The notes beneath the pieces were generated by a model. That model saw only the letters and a list, made by a program, of their open reading frames with translations, was not told the DNA's origin and did not search any database. Both the position numbers and the translations under genes were made by a program. From the IMG/VR virus record IMGVR_UViG_3300040946_000098, positions 1 to 24,983 of that record: a DNA stretch of 24,983 nt, one strand, 5' to 3'. Positions 1-6,387 of this stretch are shown here, piece after piece. How positions within the stretch are numbered: position 1 is the first letter of the stretch; the number at the start of each line of letters is the position of its first letter. Source of the DNA: a virus.

Positions 1-1541
1 CGATTGTTGCTCAGAAGCGGGCGAAGTTCAGGATGCACGCGGAGAAAATAATCCTTGAACGATCCATCTGGTTCTGGTGTCGAGTTGACCACCTTAACCA
101 TTACCAGCGGTTCATCTCCCGGAATCTCCTTGCGGTAGAGAGTCCCGAAATCGTCCTTGTGGATCTCCACCGCACCCGAATCAAGCAAGTAGCGGGGTAA
201 CCCGTACCTCTCCATCATGACACGCCGCACTTCTGCGTTAGTTTCTTTCTCAATGTGCTGAGCGCTCAAACGCTCAGGATAGTCGATAATCCACCGCGGC
301 ACCCTCACTCCACGGACTGCATAGAGTGCCGAACCGTCGCGCCACTGGCAGAACGGTCCATCGTCGCAGTGGGGCCGATTTTCAGAATCCACTTTGAGCA
401 CAACTGGCCTCTGGCAGACCAGGCAAAACTCTTTGTGCATCACGCGTGGTCCGGCAGTGGCTAGAATCTCGTAAGGATTCCACTTCTCATAGTCGATGGG
501 CAGTTGTGCGACGTGCCGAAAGAAGCTCAAAAAAGCTGTCCATCCAGACCATTGATTCCCACCATTCCACATCTTGTAGGCATTGATAGCACATCGCAGG
601 AGAAAATCTGACGGCCCAAAGGTAGCAGCCAGAGCACCGAAATCACCATCGCAGCGATACCACTTGTCCCTCGTGGCGTCCCACGTGGCGGCCTCCGTGG
701 CGTCCCTCGTGGCGTCCCACGTGGCGGCCTCCGTGGCGGCCTTCGTGGCGTCCTCCGTGGCGGCCCACGTGGCGGCCCACGTGGCGTCCCACGTGGCGGC
801 CTCCGTGGCGTCCCTCGTGGCGTCCCTCGTGGCGTCCCTCGTGGCGGCCCTCGTGGCGGCCCTCGTGGCGGCCTCCGTGGCGGCCTCCGTGGCGGCCACC
901 GTGGCGTCCCTCGTGGCGGCCCTCGTGGCGGCCCTCGTGGCGTCCCACGTGGCGGCCTCCGTGGCGGCCTCCGTGGCGGCCTCCGTGGCGTCCCACGTGG
1001 CGTCCCTCGTGGCGTCCCTCGTGGCGTCCCTCGTGGCGTCCTCCGTGGCGGCCCTCGTGGCGGCCCACGTGGCGGCCCACGTGGCGGCCTCCGTGGCGGC
1101 CTCCGTGGCGGCCTTCGTGGCGGCCCTCGTGGCGGCCTTCGTGGCGTCCTCCGTGGCGGCCCTCGTGGCGGCCCTCGTGGCGTCCTCCGTGGCGTCCCAC
1201 GTGGCGTCCTCCGTGGCGGCCCTCGTGGCGTCCCACGTGGCGGCCTCCGTGGCGGCCCTCGTGGCGTCCTCCGTGGCGGAATGCAATCGCAAATACCAGA
1301 TAGCAGCAGCGAAGCCCCCCGCGAACTGCGCAACAAATGGCGATGGCACGATGATGATCCTATGCCGTGGCGGCGGCGTCAAATTCGCGGCCTTGTACAG
1401 ATCCTCAACCGCTTCAACAATGGCTTTCCTTCCCGCGTCGTCCATCGACTTAGTCGAGAACGCATTCGCAATCCATTTGTCGCGCCAGGGCACAAACTGG
1501 CTTTGGTGCTCGGGTGTGAGTTCGTACTTCGTCATATTCAT
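1..1541 (-). CDS. DUF6745-type repeat protein, 3' end cut by window edge
   Basis: The frame is open from ATG at 1541 down to base 1, giving at least 513 residues, and the stop lies outside the window. An alternative in-frame ATG is at 1535. Residues 1-89 form an N-terminal region (LTPEHQSQFVPWRDKWI, then LYKAANLTPPPRHRIIIVPS). Residues about 90-290 are 50 tetrapeptides of the form Thr-X-(Asp/Ala)-Ala. The rest carries features I recall from DUF6745 proteins: WTAFLSFFRHV, NAEVRRVMMERYG, GTLYRKE, and VNSTPEPDGSFKDYFLRVHP. From memory, other DUF6745 proteins also have W/R/D-rich tetrapeptide arrays in this position. The biochemical function is unknown. The gene starts one base after the upstream stop (TGA-T-ATG), so it is the last visible gene of a three-gene cassette. 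Family assignment is from recalled motifs and was not searched. Confidence 0.85.
   Translation of the reverse strand, partial: MNMTKYELTPEHQSQFVPWRDKWIANAFSTKSMDDAGRKAIVEAVEDLYKAANLTPPPRHRIIIVPSPFVAQFAGGFAAAIWYLRLHSATEDATRAATEAATWDATRAATEDATWDATEDATRAATRAATEDATKAATRAATKAATEAATEAATWAATWAATRAATEDATRDATRDATRDATWDATEAATEAATEAATWDATRAATRAATRDATVAATEAATEAATRAATRAATRDATRDATRDATEAATWDATWAATWAATEDATKAATEAATWDATRDATEAATWDATRDKWYRCDGDFGALAATFGPSDFLLRCAINAYKMWNGGNQWSGWTAFLSFFRHVAQLPIDYEKWNPYEILATAGPRVMHKEFCLVCQRPVVLKVDSENRPHCDDGPFCQWRDGSALYAVRGVRVPRWIIDYPERLSAQHIEKETNAEVRRVMMERYGLPRYLLDSGAVEIHKDDFGTLYRKEIPGDEPLVMVKVVNSTPEPDGSFKDYFLRVHPELRPLLSNN
673..1278 (-). repeat. Tandem array of 50 twelve-bp units inside the DUF6745 gene
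   Basis: On the plus strand the unit is GTGGCGKCCHHC, starting at 673 and holding exact 12-bp phase to 1272, followed by a terminal GTGGCG at 1273-1278. Read in the gene's frame, each unit is ACG-NNG-GMC-GCC, that is Thr-X-(Asp/Ala)-Ala. By hand count X is Arg 18, Glu 17, Trp 11, Lys 3 and Val 1, and the next residue is Asp 21 or Ala 29. Only eight distinct unit sequences occur. Every difference between units changes an amino acid and no silent change is present. A change in copy number would keep the reading frame. Several other frames are also open across the array simply because the unit lacks stops. Confidence 0.97.
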
Positions 1542-1542
1542 A

Positions 1543-1878
1543 TCAATCAGCAACGTTCCTGATTGCAGTGGCAGTGTATTCGCGCTGTGTCACTTTGCGA
1601 ACCGCACGACCGTGCGGAAGCATTATTGGACCGTGCTCCTGATGACGGAGCACCGGCGCGACTTTTGGTTTTGCCGAGACGGAGACGAAATCGTCCTCGC
1701 CGTCCTTCCACCAATCTGCGGTGTCCGCGTCGATAGTATGGGCGTGGCCGGTGACTTCACCCTCGGCCAGCACGATTTTGCCGTTCTTCGGCTTGACTCG
1801 TTTGGCACTGGCGGGGAGTTTTGCGACTTCCTCCAGGAGGACATCGCCTTGGCGGTACTGACCTTTGATCTTTTTCAT
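1543..1878 (-). CDS. Small GEVTGHAH-motif protein
   Basis: This is a 111-residue protein. Its start is well fixed, because ATG at 1878 follows the upstream TAA with one base between (TAA-T-ATG), and its own TGA lies one base before the DUF6745 start. The clearest motifs are RQGDVLL near residues 9-15 and LAEGEVTGHAH at 37-47, with a later LPHGRAVRKVTQREYTA segment. I recall small proteins of this type in phage and environmental bacterial genomes, sometimes near DUF6745 genes, but no function is known to me. The His-rich GHAH motif could bind a metal, which is inference only. There is no signal peptide or membrane segment. Tight packing between the regulator and the repeat protein suggests co-translation and a shared role. 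Confidence 0.85.
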   Translation of the reverse strand: MKKIKGQYRQGDVLLEEVAKLPASAKRVKPKNGKIVLAEGEVTGHAHTIDADTADWWKDGEDDFVSVSAKPKVAPVLRHQEHGPIMLPHGRAVRKVTQREYTATAIRNVAD

Positions 1879-1879
1879 A

Positions 1880-2098
1880 TTACGATTTTGGTTTCGTGTC
1901 GAGGATGAAGTTGCCCCGCGCCAGTTTGGAAATGTCCGGCTGCGGCCGTGACACGTCGATGCGGGGCGTCGAGAAGAGGAGTGAACTTATGGCGAAATTG
2001 ACAATCTGCGCCATGGACATCGAGGCGGTCGCCGGATTGAATTTTGCCCATGATTTAAGGGCCTTCTCGTTCTTGTCTTCAATGCGAACTCGAATCAT
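1880..2098 (-). CDS. Ribbon-helix-helix-like small regulator
   Basis: This 72-residue protein has the pattern expected of an Arc/CopG/MetJ-type ribbon-helix-helix fold: a short N-terminal strand (IRVRIED, residues 2-8), a first helix (about 9-22) and a second helix around MAQIVNFAISSLL (about 29-41), with a polar tail. That fold dimerises and inserts its strands into the DNA major groove. The ATG at 2098 has no Shine-Dalgarno sequence. Directly upstream lie two abutting 10-bp direct repeats and a TTGACC -35-like element, consistent with autorepression. The gene heads the cassette with the GEVTGHAH protein and the DUF6745 protein. The fold call is from pattern alone, and a structural or antitoxin role is also possible. 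Confidence 0.7.
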   Translation of the reverse strand: MIRVRIEDKNEKALKSWAKFNPATASMSMAQIVNFAISSLLFSTPRIDVSRPQPDISKLARGNFILDTKPKS

Positions 2099-2135
2099 GG
2101 CCCATACGTTACCAGAATGGGCCAGAATGGGTCAA
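2099..2135 (-). promoter_or_regulatory. Candidate autoregulated promoter/operator of the three-gene cassette
   Basis: Two identical 10-bp sequences (CCAGAATGGG on the plus strand) abut at 2112-2121 and 2122-2131, one helical turn apart. A 7-bp inverted repeat (GGCCCAT at 2099-2105, ATGGGCC at 2117-2123) overlaps them. On the minus strand, TTGACC at 2135-2130 is a reasonable -35, and the weak TAACGT at 2111-2106 could be a -10. The direct repeats would then fill the spacer. Transcription would begin at or just before the ATG at 2098, giving a leaderless or nearly leaderless message. Tandem sites spaced by one turn are typical of ribbon-helix-helix repressors. Confidence 0.5.
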
Positions 2136-2174
2136 CAACTATCTGCGGCTCTTGACAAAGAATTTTTGCAGGGA

Positions 2175-4028
2175 CTACGGGGCCTGCGCCTGGGCGAGCG
2201 CGAGGGCGGCGTTATCCGCTTCGGTCTGAGAGTTGTAGGACTCCGCCGTGGCGCTGTAGGTGTTGCCGTCCGAGCCTTTGAAGTTCTGCGTGGAAGTCCA
2301 CACCGGCTCGCAGTTGAGGAGGGCCTGGGCCGCAGTCGTGGCGGCGCTTAGTGCGGACGCATCCGCCGCGCTCTGGCTCGCGCCGGTCTGCGTTGAACTC
2401 GCGCATTGCTGCGTCGGCGCCGGGGCGTAGAGGCTGGGCGTCCCGATGTTGGGCGCGTTGCCGTCCGACGTGGCCGTGACCGTAAGCTGGTAGTAGGTGA
2501 ACGCGGCCGGGTTTTCGACCGGGAACCGGAGAGTCTGGCCGGTGACAAAGGCGAGGTCGGTTCGCTGGTCGAGCAGTGTCCAGGTCGTGCCATTGTTGGA
2601 GCCGGAGAGCGTCCACGCGGTCGGGTAGTTCGAGCCGGCGTTGGTGATTGAGTAGTCGGAAACGGTTGTGCCGGCGGAGAAGGTCCACTCGATAGTTTCG
2701 GGGAGCGGCGCTGAGGAACTGGCCCCGCTGATGGACTCCACATCAAGCTGTAGGAATTGGCCGGTGACCGGCTGGGAGATAAGAGTCGAAAGCGGATAGT
2801 TTGTGCCGCCGCCGGGATCGGCTTCGCTGCCGGAAACCACAAGGGCGCTGCTGTTTGGGAACTCGTCAGCCCATCCGGCGGGAATGATTTTGGCGTAGGC
2901 GGCGAGGGTCACTGTCGCGCCGCTTGGAATCTGAACGCTGAGATCGTAGTCCACCACGCCGGGCAGGATGGCGGGGGAGCCACCTGCCGCCGAATTGAGG
3001 CAGTAGGTGGCCGAGTACGTGCCGTTGGGATCATCGATGATGAGGATGTACTCGTTGTTGCCGCTCGATGGGTCGAGCCCGCCGTAGTTGTTCCCGTTCA
3101 GGGTGGCGAGGGAGACATAATTCTTCAACTTGAGGACGTAGCCGGTTTGCGTCCCTTCCGGCGGGGCGGCCGTGCCGCTGTTCGTGAAATCGATGCTTTC
3201 GATGACGCCGCGGAGTCGCAAGCCCACAGTGTAAACCGCGCCGGGCTCGCCCTGAATGACTTCGCTCGTGATGGTGTAAGGAGGGCAGGCGGAGCCGTCA
3301 CCGTTTTCATAGGGCGGCGCGAGGAGGATGTACATCGTCGAACCGGAGGGGATGGTGAGCCCCTCATTGTCCGGCAGAACGTTGAGCACGGTGTAGTTTG
3401 TGCCACTGCCCAACGCCACAATCTTGAGGGGCACCCATGCCCCATTCGGGGAAACGTAGAGGATAGTCCCGGTTGGCCATGTCGAGCCCTGTTGGAGATT
3501 GATGGGGAACTGGCCGCCACCTTGGGGAATGGTAGTCTGCCCAATAGTCGTTGCGGCTCCGGTGATAATCGGCAACTGCCAGAGCAGGCCGCCCAAGGTG
3601 GCTTGGATGTTGTTAGGGCCGGTGACGCTGGGCTGGGACGACGGAACGAGCGCGGTCGTGCTCAGGTTGACGTACCCGGTCGGGCAGGTCGCGCAATACT
3701 GTTTCGTGCTGGAGAAGCTCCCCGGGGCCACGCCAGAGGGGTTTTCGATGTCGGCAATCGGGTTGGGGTCGGGCGCTTGAATTGGCGGCGGTTCGGCCAG
3801 GCAGGTGTCCGAGTATTCGCAGTCCGCGCCTGAATAGTAGCCGCACCCGGGGAAGTAGGTCGTGCCGGTCCCGCAGCGCGGCGGGAGGTACTGCAGGTTG
3901 TCCTGGTTGAACGTCCCGTCAAAGAGGACGATGCCGGTCGTGGTGTCGGTGAACTTGACCTCTTTCAGCAGGCAGCCGAATTGGGGGTTCTGCGTGCCCG
4001 TCGTGCGGGGTGAAGTTGAGCCGGCCAT
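2175..4028 (-). CDS. Large virion-type protein with discoidin-like and DUF5977-like regions
   Basis: This is a 617-residue protein of beta-rich composition. Residues 1-120 are Cys-rich (Cys near 19, 52, 62, 70, 76, 112, 115). Residues about 200-380 look like beta-sandwich sequence. Residues about 445-535 resemble an F5/8 type C (discoidin) carbohydrate-binding fold, with AWTLSGSNNGTTWTLLDQRT followed by FTYYQLTVTAT. The C terminus carries two short Ala/Asp/Gln modules, about 541-573 (SQSAADASAL, ending LLNC) and 575-617 (YSATAESYNSQTEADNAALA). These match the modules in the capsid and adaptor proteins on the other strand. I infer a virion surface or receptor-binding protein. The start at 4028 follows the previous gene by 18 bases, and there is no clear ribosome-binding site. 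Confidence 0.75.
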   Translation of the reverse strand: MAGSTSPRTTGTQNPQFGCLLKEVKFTDTTTGIVLFDGTFNQDNLQYLPPRCGTGTTYFPGCGYYSGADCEYSDTCLAEPPPIQAPDPNPIADIENPSGVAPGSFSSTKQYCATCPTGYVNLSTTALVPSSQPSVTGPNNIQATLGGLLWQLPIITGAATTIGQTTIPQGGGQFPINLQQGSTWPTGTILYVSPNGAWVPLKIVALGSGTNYTVLNVLPDNEGLTIPSGSTMYILLAPPYENGDGSACPPYTITSEVIQGEPGAVYTVGLRLRGVIESIDFTNSGTAAPPEGTQTGYVLKLKNYVSLATLNGNNYGGLDPSSGNNEYILIIDDPNGTYSATYCLNSAAGGSPAILPGVVDYDLSVQIPSGATVTLAAYAKIIPAGWADEFPNSSALVVSGSEADPGGGTNYPLSTLISQPVTGQFLQLDVESISGASSSAPLPETIEWTFSAGTTVSDYSITNAGSNYPTAWTLSGSNNGTTWTLLDQRTDLAFVTGQTLRFPVENPAAFTYYQLTVTATSDGNAPNIGTPSLYAPAPTQQCASSTQTGASQSAADASALSAATTAAQALLNCEPVWTSTQNFKGSDGNTYSATAESYNSQTEADNAALALAQAQAP

Positions 4029-4046
4029 AGGAGGAATCGACAGAAG

Positions 4047-4268
4047 TTAGACCGCGCCGTTTACCGGGTCCCATGTCCAGATCCGGCCCGAAGTTGTGTT
4101 CTTCCAAAAGGCGAAGGTTACGCCGCTCGGTGTCCAGCCAACCGGCGGGTCGGTGGTTGCGGAGAACGTCCCAGTAGCGCCGCCCGATGAAGAGGAGGGC
4201 ACGGTCAGCGGATAGCCCAGGAAGGGATTCCCGGGATTCGGGGTGTAGTTTCCGAATTGGTCAGCCAT
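4047..4268 (-). CDS. Small protein of unknown function
   Basis: This is a 73-residue protein beginning MADQFGNYTPNPGNPFLGYP and ending WTWDPVNGAV. It is rich in Gly, Ser, Thr, Pro and aromatic residues, with no charged helices, signal peptide or membrane segment. The composition resembles small beta-rich virion accessory proteins. It sits 18 bases before the 617-residue virion-type protein, so it may be an N-terminal partner or decoration protein, which is inference. I do not recognise the family. The 60 bases upstream (4269-4328) hold no obvious signal. Confidence 0.65.
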   Translation of the reverse strand: MADQFGNYTPNPGNPFLGYPLTVPSSSSGGATGTFSATTDPPVGWTPSGVTFAFWKNTTSGRIWTWDPVNGAV

Positions 4269-4328
4269 AACGACTTCATCCTACGGCCACGGTCGGGAAC
4301 GCGGCAACGGATAATCCCCGCCGGGCCT

Positions 4329-5003
4329 TCATCGCCCATGCACCGCTTGAGTCCCGCCATTATTGGCGGAAGACACTTCCGCGTGGCCTCCGGGTGCCAC
4401 ATTGATTTGCATGGCGAGTTGCGGGGGCTTGTTTTTGGGCTTGCCACTGCCTGCCTTGGCGTGGGCTTCCTTGGCCAGGGCCATGATCTCCTTGGTCTTT
4501 TCCCCGTGCGCCTTGCTCAGGTGGCCGAGGTTGACAGCCGCCCTCTCGATGGCCTCTGGCGTGGCTGTGGGCGAGTCCAGCATCTTCCGGTAAGCGTCGA
4601 TGGTCTCCTCCAGGAGCCTGAGTTGGTAGGAAGCGCGCGCCAGCATGTTCGCCGCCACCATGTCGGGCTGGACACTCTCGCTGCCGGTGACCAGGATGCC
4701 CGTGACCTTCTGGCTACAGGTGGCGGGGTTGGCGAGGGCCGTCTTCCATTCCTGATGGATTCTCCGTGTCCTGGCGGGCGAGTTCCTGAGCGAGACTTGG
4801 GGCACCAGGTCCGGCCTCCGGCCCGCGTACCGCGCCGGGACTGGCTGGGGTGACGGTGACGACAAAGGTGCAACAAGGCTGGGGTCGAGCGTTCCGGCTG
4901 GGGGCGTCGGCGCCGGAAGCTCGCCATCCGTTTCCAGCAAAGGATCGGAGGGCGGTGTTTCCGCCGTCGATGGTATCGTCGAGCCAGCAGGTTGATTCGG
5001 CAT
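4329..5003 (-). CDS. Pro-rich then helical phage protein of unknown function
   Basis: This is a 224-residue protein. Residues 1-60 are low-complexity and rich in Pro, Ser and Thr. Residues about 80-165 look helical (ANMLARASYQLRLLEETIDAYRKML, read in two pieces, then AIERAAVNLGHLSKAHGEKT), followed by a Lys/Ala-rich stretch and a flexible tail. The position in the terminase operon and the helical core would suit a packaging or head accessory protein. No helix-turn-helix is visible, so I do not call it a small terminase. Its first 290 bases overlap the zinc-ribbon-like reading frame. The true start could therefore be further in, although ATG at 5003 is the first candidate. Confidence 0.65.
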   Translation of the reverse strand: MPNQPAGSTIPSTAETPPSDPLLETDGELPAPTPPAGTLDPSLVAPLSSPSPQPVPARYAGRRPDLVPQVSLRNSPARTRRIHQEWKTALANPATCSQKVTGILVTGSESVQPDMVAANMLARASYQLRLLEETIDAYRKMLDSPTATPEAIERAAVNLGHLSKAHGEKTKEIMALAKEAHAKAGSGKPKNKPPQLAMQINVAPGGHAEVSSANNGGTQAVHGR

Positions 5004-5328
5004 AACGGGCCTTGGCCAGCATTAGGCACCAGCAGCCGACATCATGCAAGCCTTTTTCGAGAGGACTCCCGCACGTCCCCCAGCGGCGCGAGTAGAACGG
5101 GCAGCGGTGGCAGGTGACCAAACGACGTTTGTAGAGGGCTGTCGGGGCCAATGCACCGACGGCGCGGGCGAGGCGGGTCCAGACCTTGAGGGCACCCCAC
5201 AGCCGGCCTAGGCCGACGCGCGGCGTTGCCAGGGAAAAGAAGCCCGCCACCAGCACCGCCCGGGAAAGCTGCCAGCGGTCGAGCCAGGGGCGCATACCCC
5301 AGAGGCGGAATTGGGCTGGATTGCTCAC
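4714..5328 (-). CDS. Zinc-ribbon-like Cys-rich phage protein
   Basis: The distinctive core is RLVTCHRCPFYSRRWGTCGSP, read as RLVTCHRCP then FYSRRWGTCGSP, followed by DVGCWCLMLAKARY and ESTCWLDD. That gives at least seven cysteines in CxxC-like pairs, typical of small zinc-binding phage proteins I recall without an assigned function. The start is uncertain. GTG at 5328 forms a GTGA overlap with a 12-codon mini-frame (5363-5325), and ATG at 5295 is an alternative. The conserved core ends near 5000. The remaining 95 or so codons overlap the 224-residue gene in another frame and look unstructured, so the biologically relevant end may be earlier or altered by a frameshift. An N-terminal hydrophobic stretch (LSRAVLVAGFFSLA) is short for a membrane anchor. 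Confidence 0.6.
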   Translation of the reverse strand: MSNPAQFRLWGMRPWLDRWQLSRAVLVAGFFSLATPRVGLGRLWGALKVWTRLARAVGALAPTALYKRRLVTCHRCPFYSRRWGTCGSPLEKGLHDVGCWCLMLAKARYAESTCWLDDTIDGGNTALRSFAGNGWRASGADAPSRNARPQPCCTFVVTVTPASPGAVRGPEAGPGAPSLAQELARQDTENPSGMEDGPRQPRHL

Positions 5329-5389
5329 ACCGTCCCGGTGTTGGCGCTTGGCTCTTTGCTCATATCGGTTACGCGGGGGATTGAGAGCT

Positions 5390-5554
5390 TTACGGGGCGC
5401 GATGCAGGATTGCTTCAACCTCGGCCAAAATTCCAGCATCCGCCAATTCTCGGAGTTGCCCGGTTTTGAAGGGGCCGAGGTTAACCTGATAATACTGGAC
5501 AAGAGCTTCCATGCGGTTGATTTCGTCCACCAAATTGCCGATTGCGCGAATCAT
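5390..5554 (-). CDS. Small helical protein of unknown function
   Basis: From ATG at 5554 this encodes 54 residues: an amphipathic helix (MIRAIGNLVDEINRMEALVQ) followed by a second helical part (TGQLRELADAGILAEVEAIL). The same frame is open upstream to 5752, but that extension would overlap the cysteine protease by about 180 bases. The internal ATG, 19 bases after the protease stop, is therefore the more economical start. I do not recognise the family. It lies inside the terminase-led operon and may be a small head or lysis accessory, but nothing in the sequence decides this. Confidence 0.6.
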   Translation of the reverse strand: MIRAIGNLVDEINRMEALVQYYQVNLGPFKTGQLRELADAGILAEVEAILHRAP

Positions 5555-5573
5555 GTCTTTTGTGTAGCGGGCG

Positions 5574-6107
5574 TCAACCCTGGACGACTTCAATTCCGTG
5601 CGTCGGCCACCAGCTTCCATCGGCCTTGGGTTCGCAGCCATCCAGGATGTAGGGCACGATGCGCCCGGCCCAGGCGACGACAGAGCACCAATGAGGATCG
5701 CTCTCACAAAATCCCATCGTGTTGATGTCAAAAACGAACCGGGCCGCCCCATAATCGCGCACCGCTATCCAGTGCGTATGCCGATACCGGACGCGCATCG
5801 GGACGCCGGGTTTGGTCCAAGGGCCGCCCCATTGGATGCGCACGAGGCCGTTTTTGAGGACGGGCAATGACTTGCCGGGCTCATCGGCTCGGTATGCCAT
5901 TGCAAGCTTAACCCGCGCCCGTTTAAGGGCGTCGATCATCAGGGTTGGGTTGGTGTAGCCCTTGTCCTCAAAGCCGGGCATCAAGCCTCGGACAACGGGC
6001 AGCGAAACGTCGAGGCAGGCGGCCAAAGCGGTCGGGCCGCAGTTGCAGCCCCAGGTTTTCGAGGCGAGTTCGGCGTCGGCGAGAGTAAAGGCTTTTATGG
6101 GAATCAA
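5574..6107 (-). CDS. C39/papain-like cysteine protease
   Basis: This 177-residue protein shows a plausible Cys-His-Asp catalytic arrangement: WGCNCGPTALAACL with Cys23 as candidate nucleophile, RHTHWIAVRD with His112, and FDIN with Asp127 or Asn129. This pattern is shared by peptidase C39-like and related papain-fold enzymes. The start is TTG at 6107, overlapping the upstream stop as TTGA. The next internal ATG would remove the catalytic Cys. There is no signal peptide. It sits two genes after the terminase, so it could process head proteins or act on the host envelope, and the sequence does not distinguish these. The fold call rests on motif spacing. Confidence 0.7.
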   Translation of the reverse strand: MIPIKAFTLADAELASKTWGCNCGPTALAACLDVSLPVVRGLMPGFEDKGYTNPTLMIDALKRARVKLAMAYRADEPGKSLPVLKNGLVRIQWGGPWTKPGVPMRVRYRHTHWIAVRDYGAARFVFDINTMGFCESDPHWCSVVAWAGRIVPYILDGCEPKADGSWWPTHGIEVVQG

Positions 6108-6232
6108 CCAGATCCTTTCAATTGGGGAATCAATCCGGGATGCACCCTGGCCGGGTCAATCACCGGATGTTCCGGTTGTGAGCGGTCGCCACACAAATCG
6201 CAGCAGAGGACTATCGTGGTTTCTTTAGGCAT
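6104..6232 (-). CDS. 42-residue Cys-motif protein
   Basis: From ATG at 6232 this gives a 42-residue protein beginning MPKETTIVLCCDLCGDRSQ. The CC-x2-C cluster could bind a metal. The ATG lies in an A-rich context, and the stop overlaps the protease TTG start (TTGA), so the two are probably translationally coupled. The frame is also open upstream to a GTG at 6391, which overlaps the terminase stop as GTGA. If used, that start would give 95 residues and place the interleaved inverted repeats inside coding sequence. The extra N-terminal part reads as low-quality protein, so the shorter form is preferred with modest certainty. Confidence 0.5.
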   Translation of the reverse strand: MPKETTIVLCCDLCGDRSQPEHPVIDPARVHPGLIPQLKGSG

Positions 6233-6251
6233 ATTTTCGCGGAAATTCTCG

Positions 6252-6342
6252 GAACTGACCCCGAGGCAGTCGCTCAAGACGGCTCGCCCGAGGGTGAGTT
6301 TCCCCAGGGTCAGTTCGGAAAATTCCAGCGTCCGTCTTGAGC
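6252..6342 (-). other. Interleaved inverted repeats (candidate pseudoknot or switch)
   Basis: Two perfect inverted repeats interlock in the order A-B-A'-B' on the plus strand. A is GAACTGACCC at 6252-6261 and A' is GGGTCAGTTC at 6307-6316. B is GCTCAAGACGG at 6272-6282 and B' is CCGTCTTGAGC at 6332-6342. The A pair extends imperfectly outward to 6241 and 6326. In minus-strand RNA the B' copy comes first. This gives an H-type pseudoknot topology with an 11-bp and a 10-bp stem, or two mutually exclusive hairpins. It lies between the terminase stop and the 42-residue gene. Confidence 0.7.
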
Positions 6343-6387
6343 ATGAAACCATCGTAAGTGAAAGACGACGCCGCGTCAATCGAAAAA

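Noticed and set aside
673-1278. CRISPR array
   Set aside because: The units are 12 bp and directly adjacent, with no spacers.
527-1908. Arg/Pro-rich and Gly-Arg-His-rich minus frames and a Val/Ala-rich plus frame over the repeat array
   Set aside because: The 12-bp unit lacks stops in several frames. Only the frame starting at 1541 has family-like sequence on both sides of the array.
2757-3833. Plus-strand frame opposite the 617-residue protein
   Set aside because: The composition is typical of an antisense shadow, and the minus-strand frame has recognisable domains.
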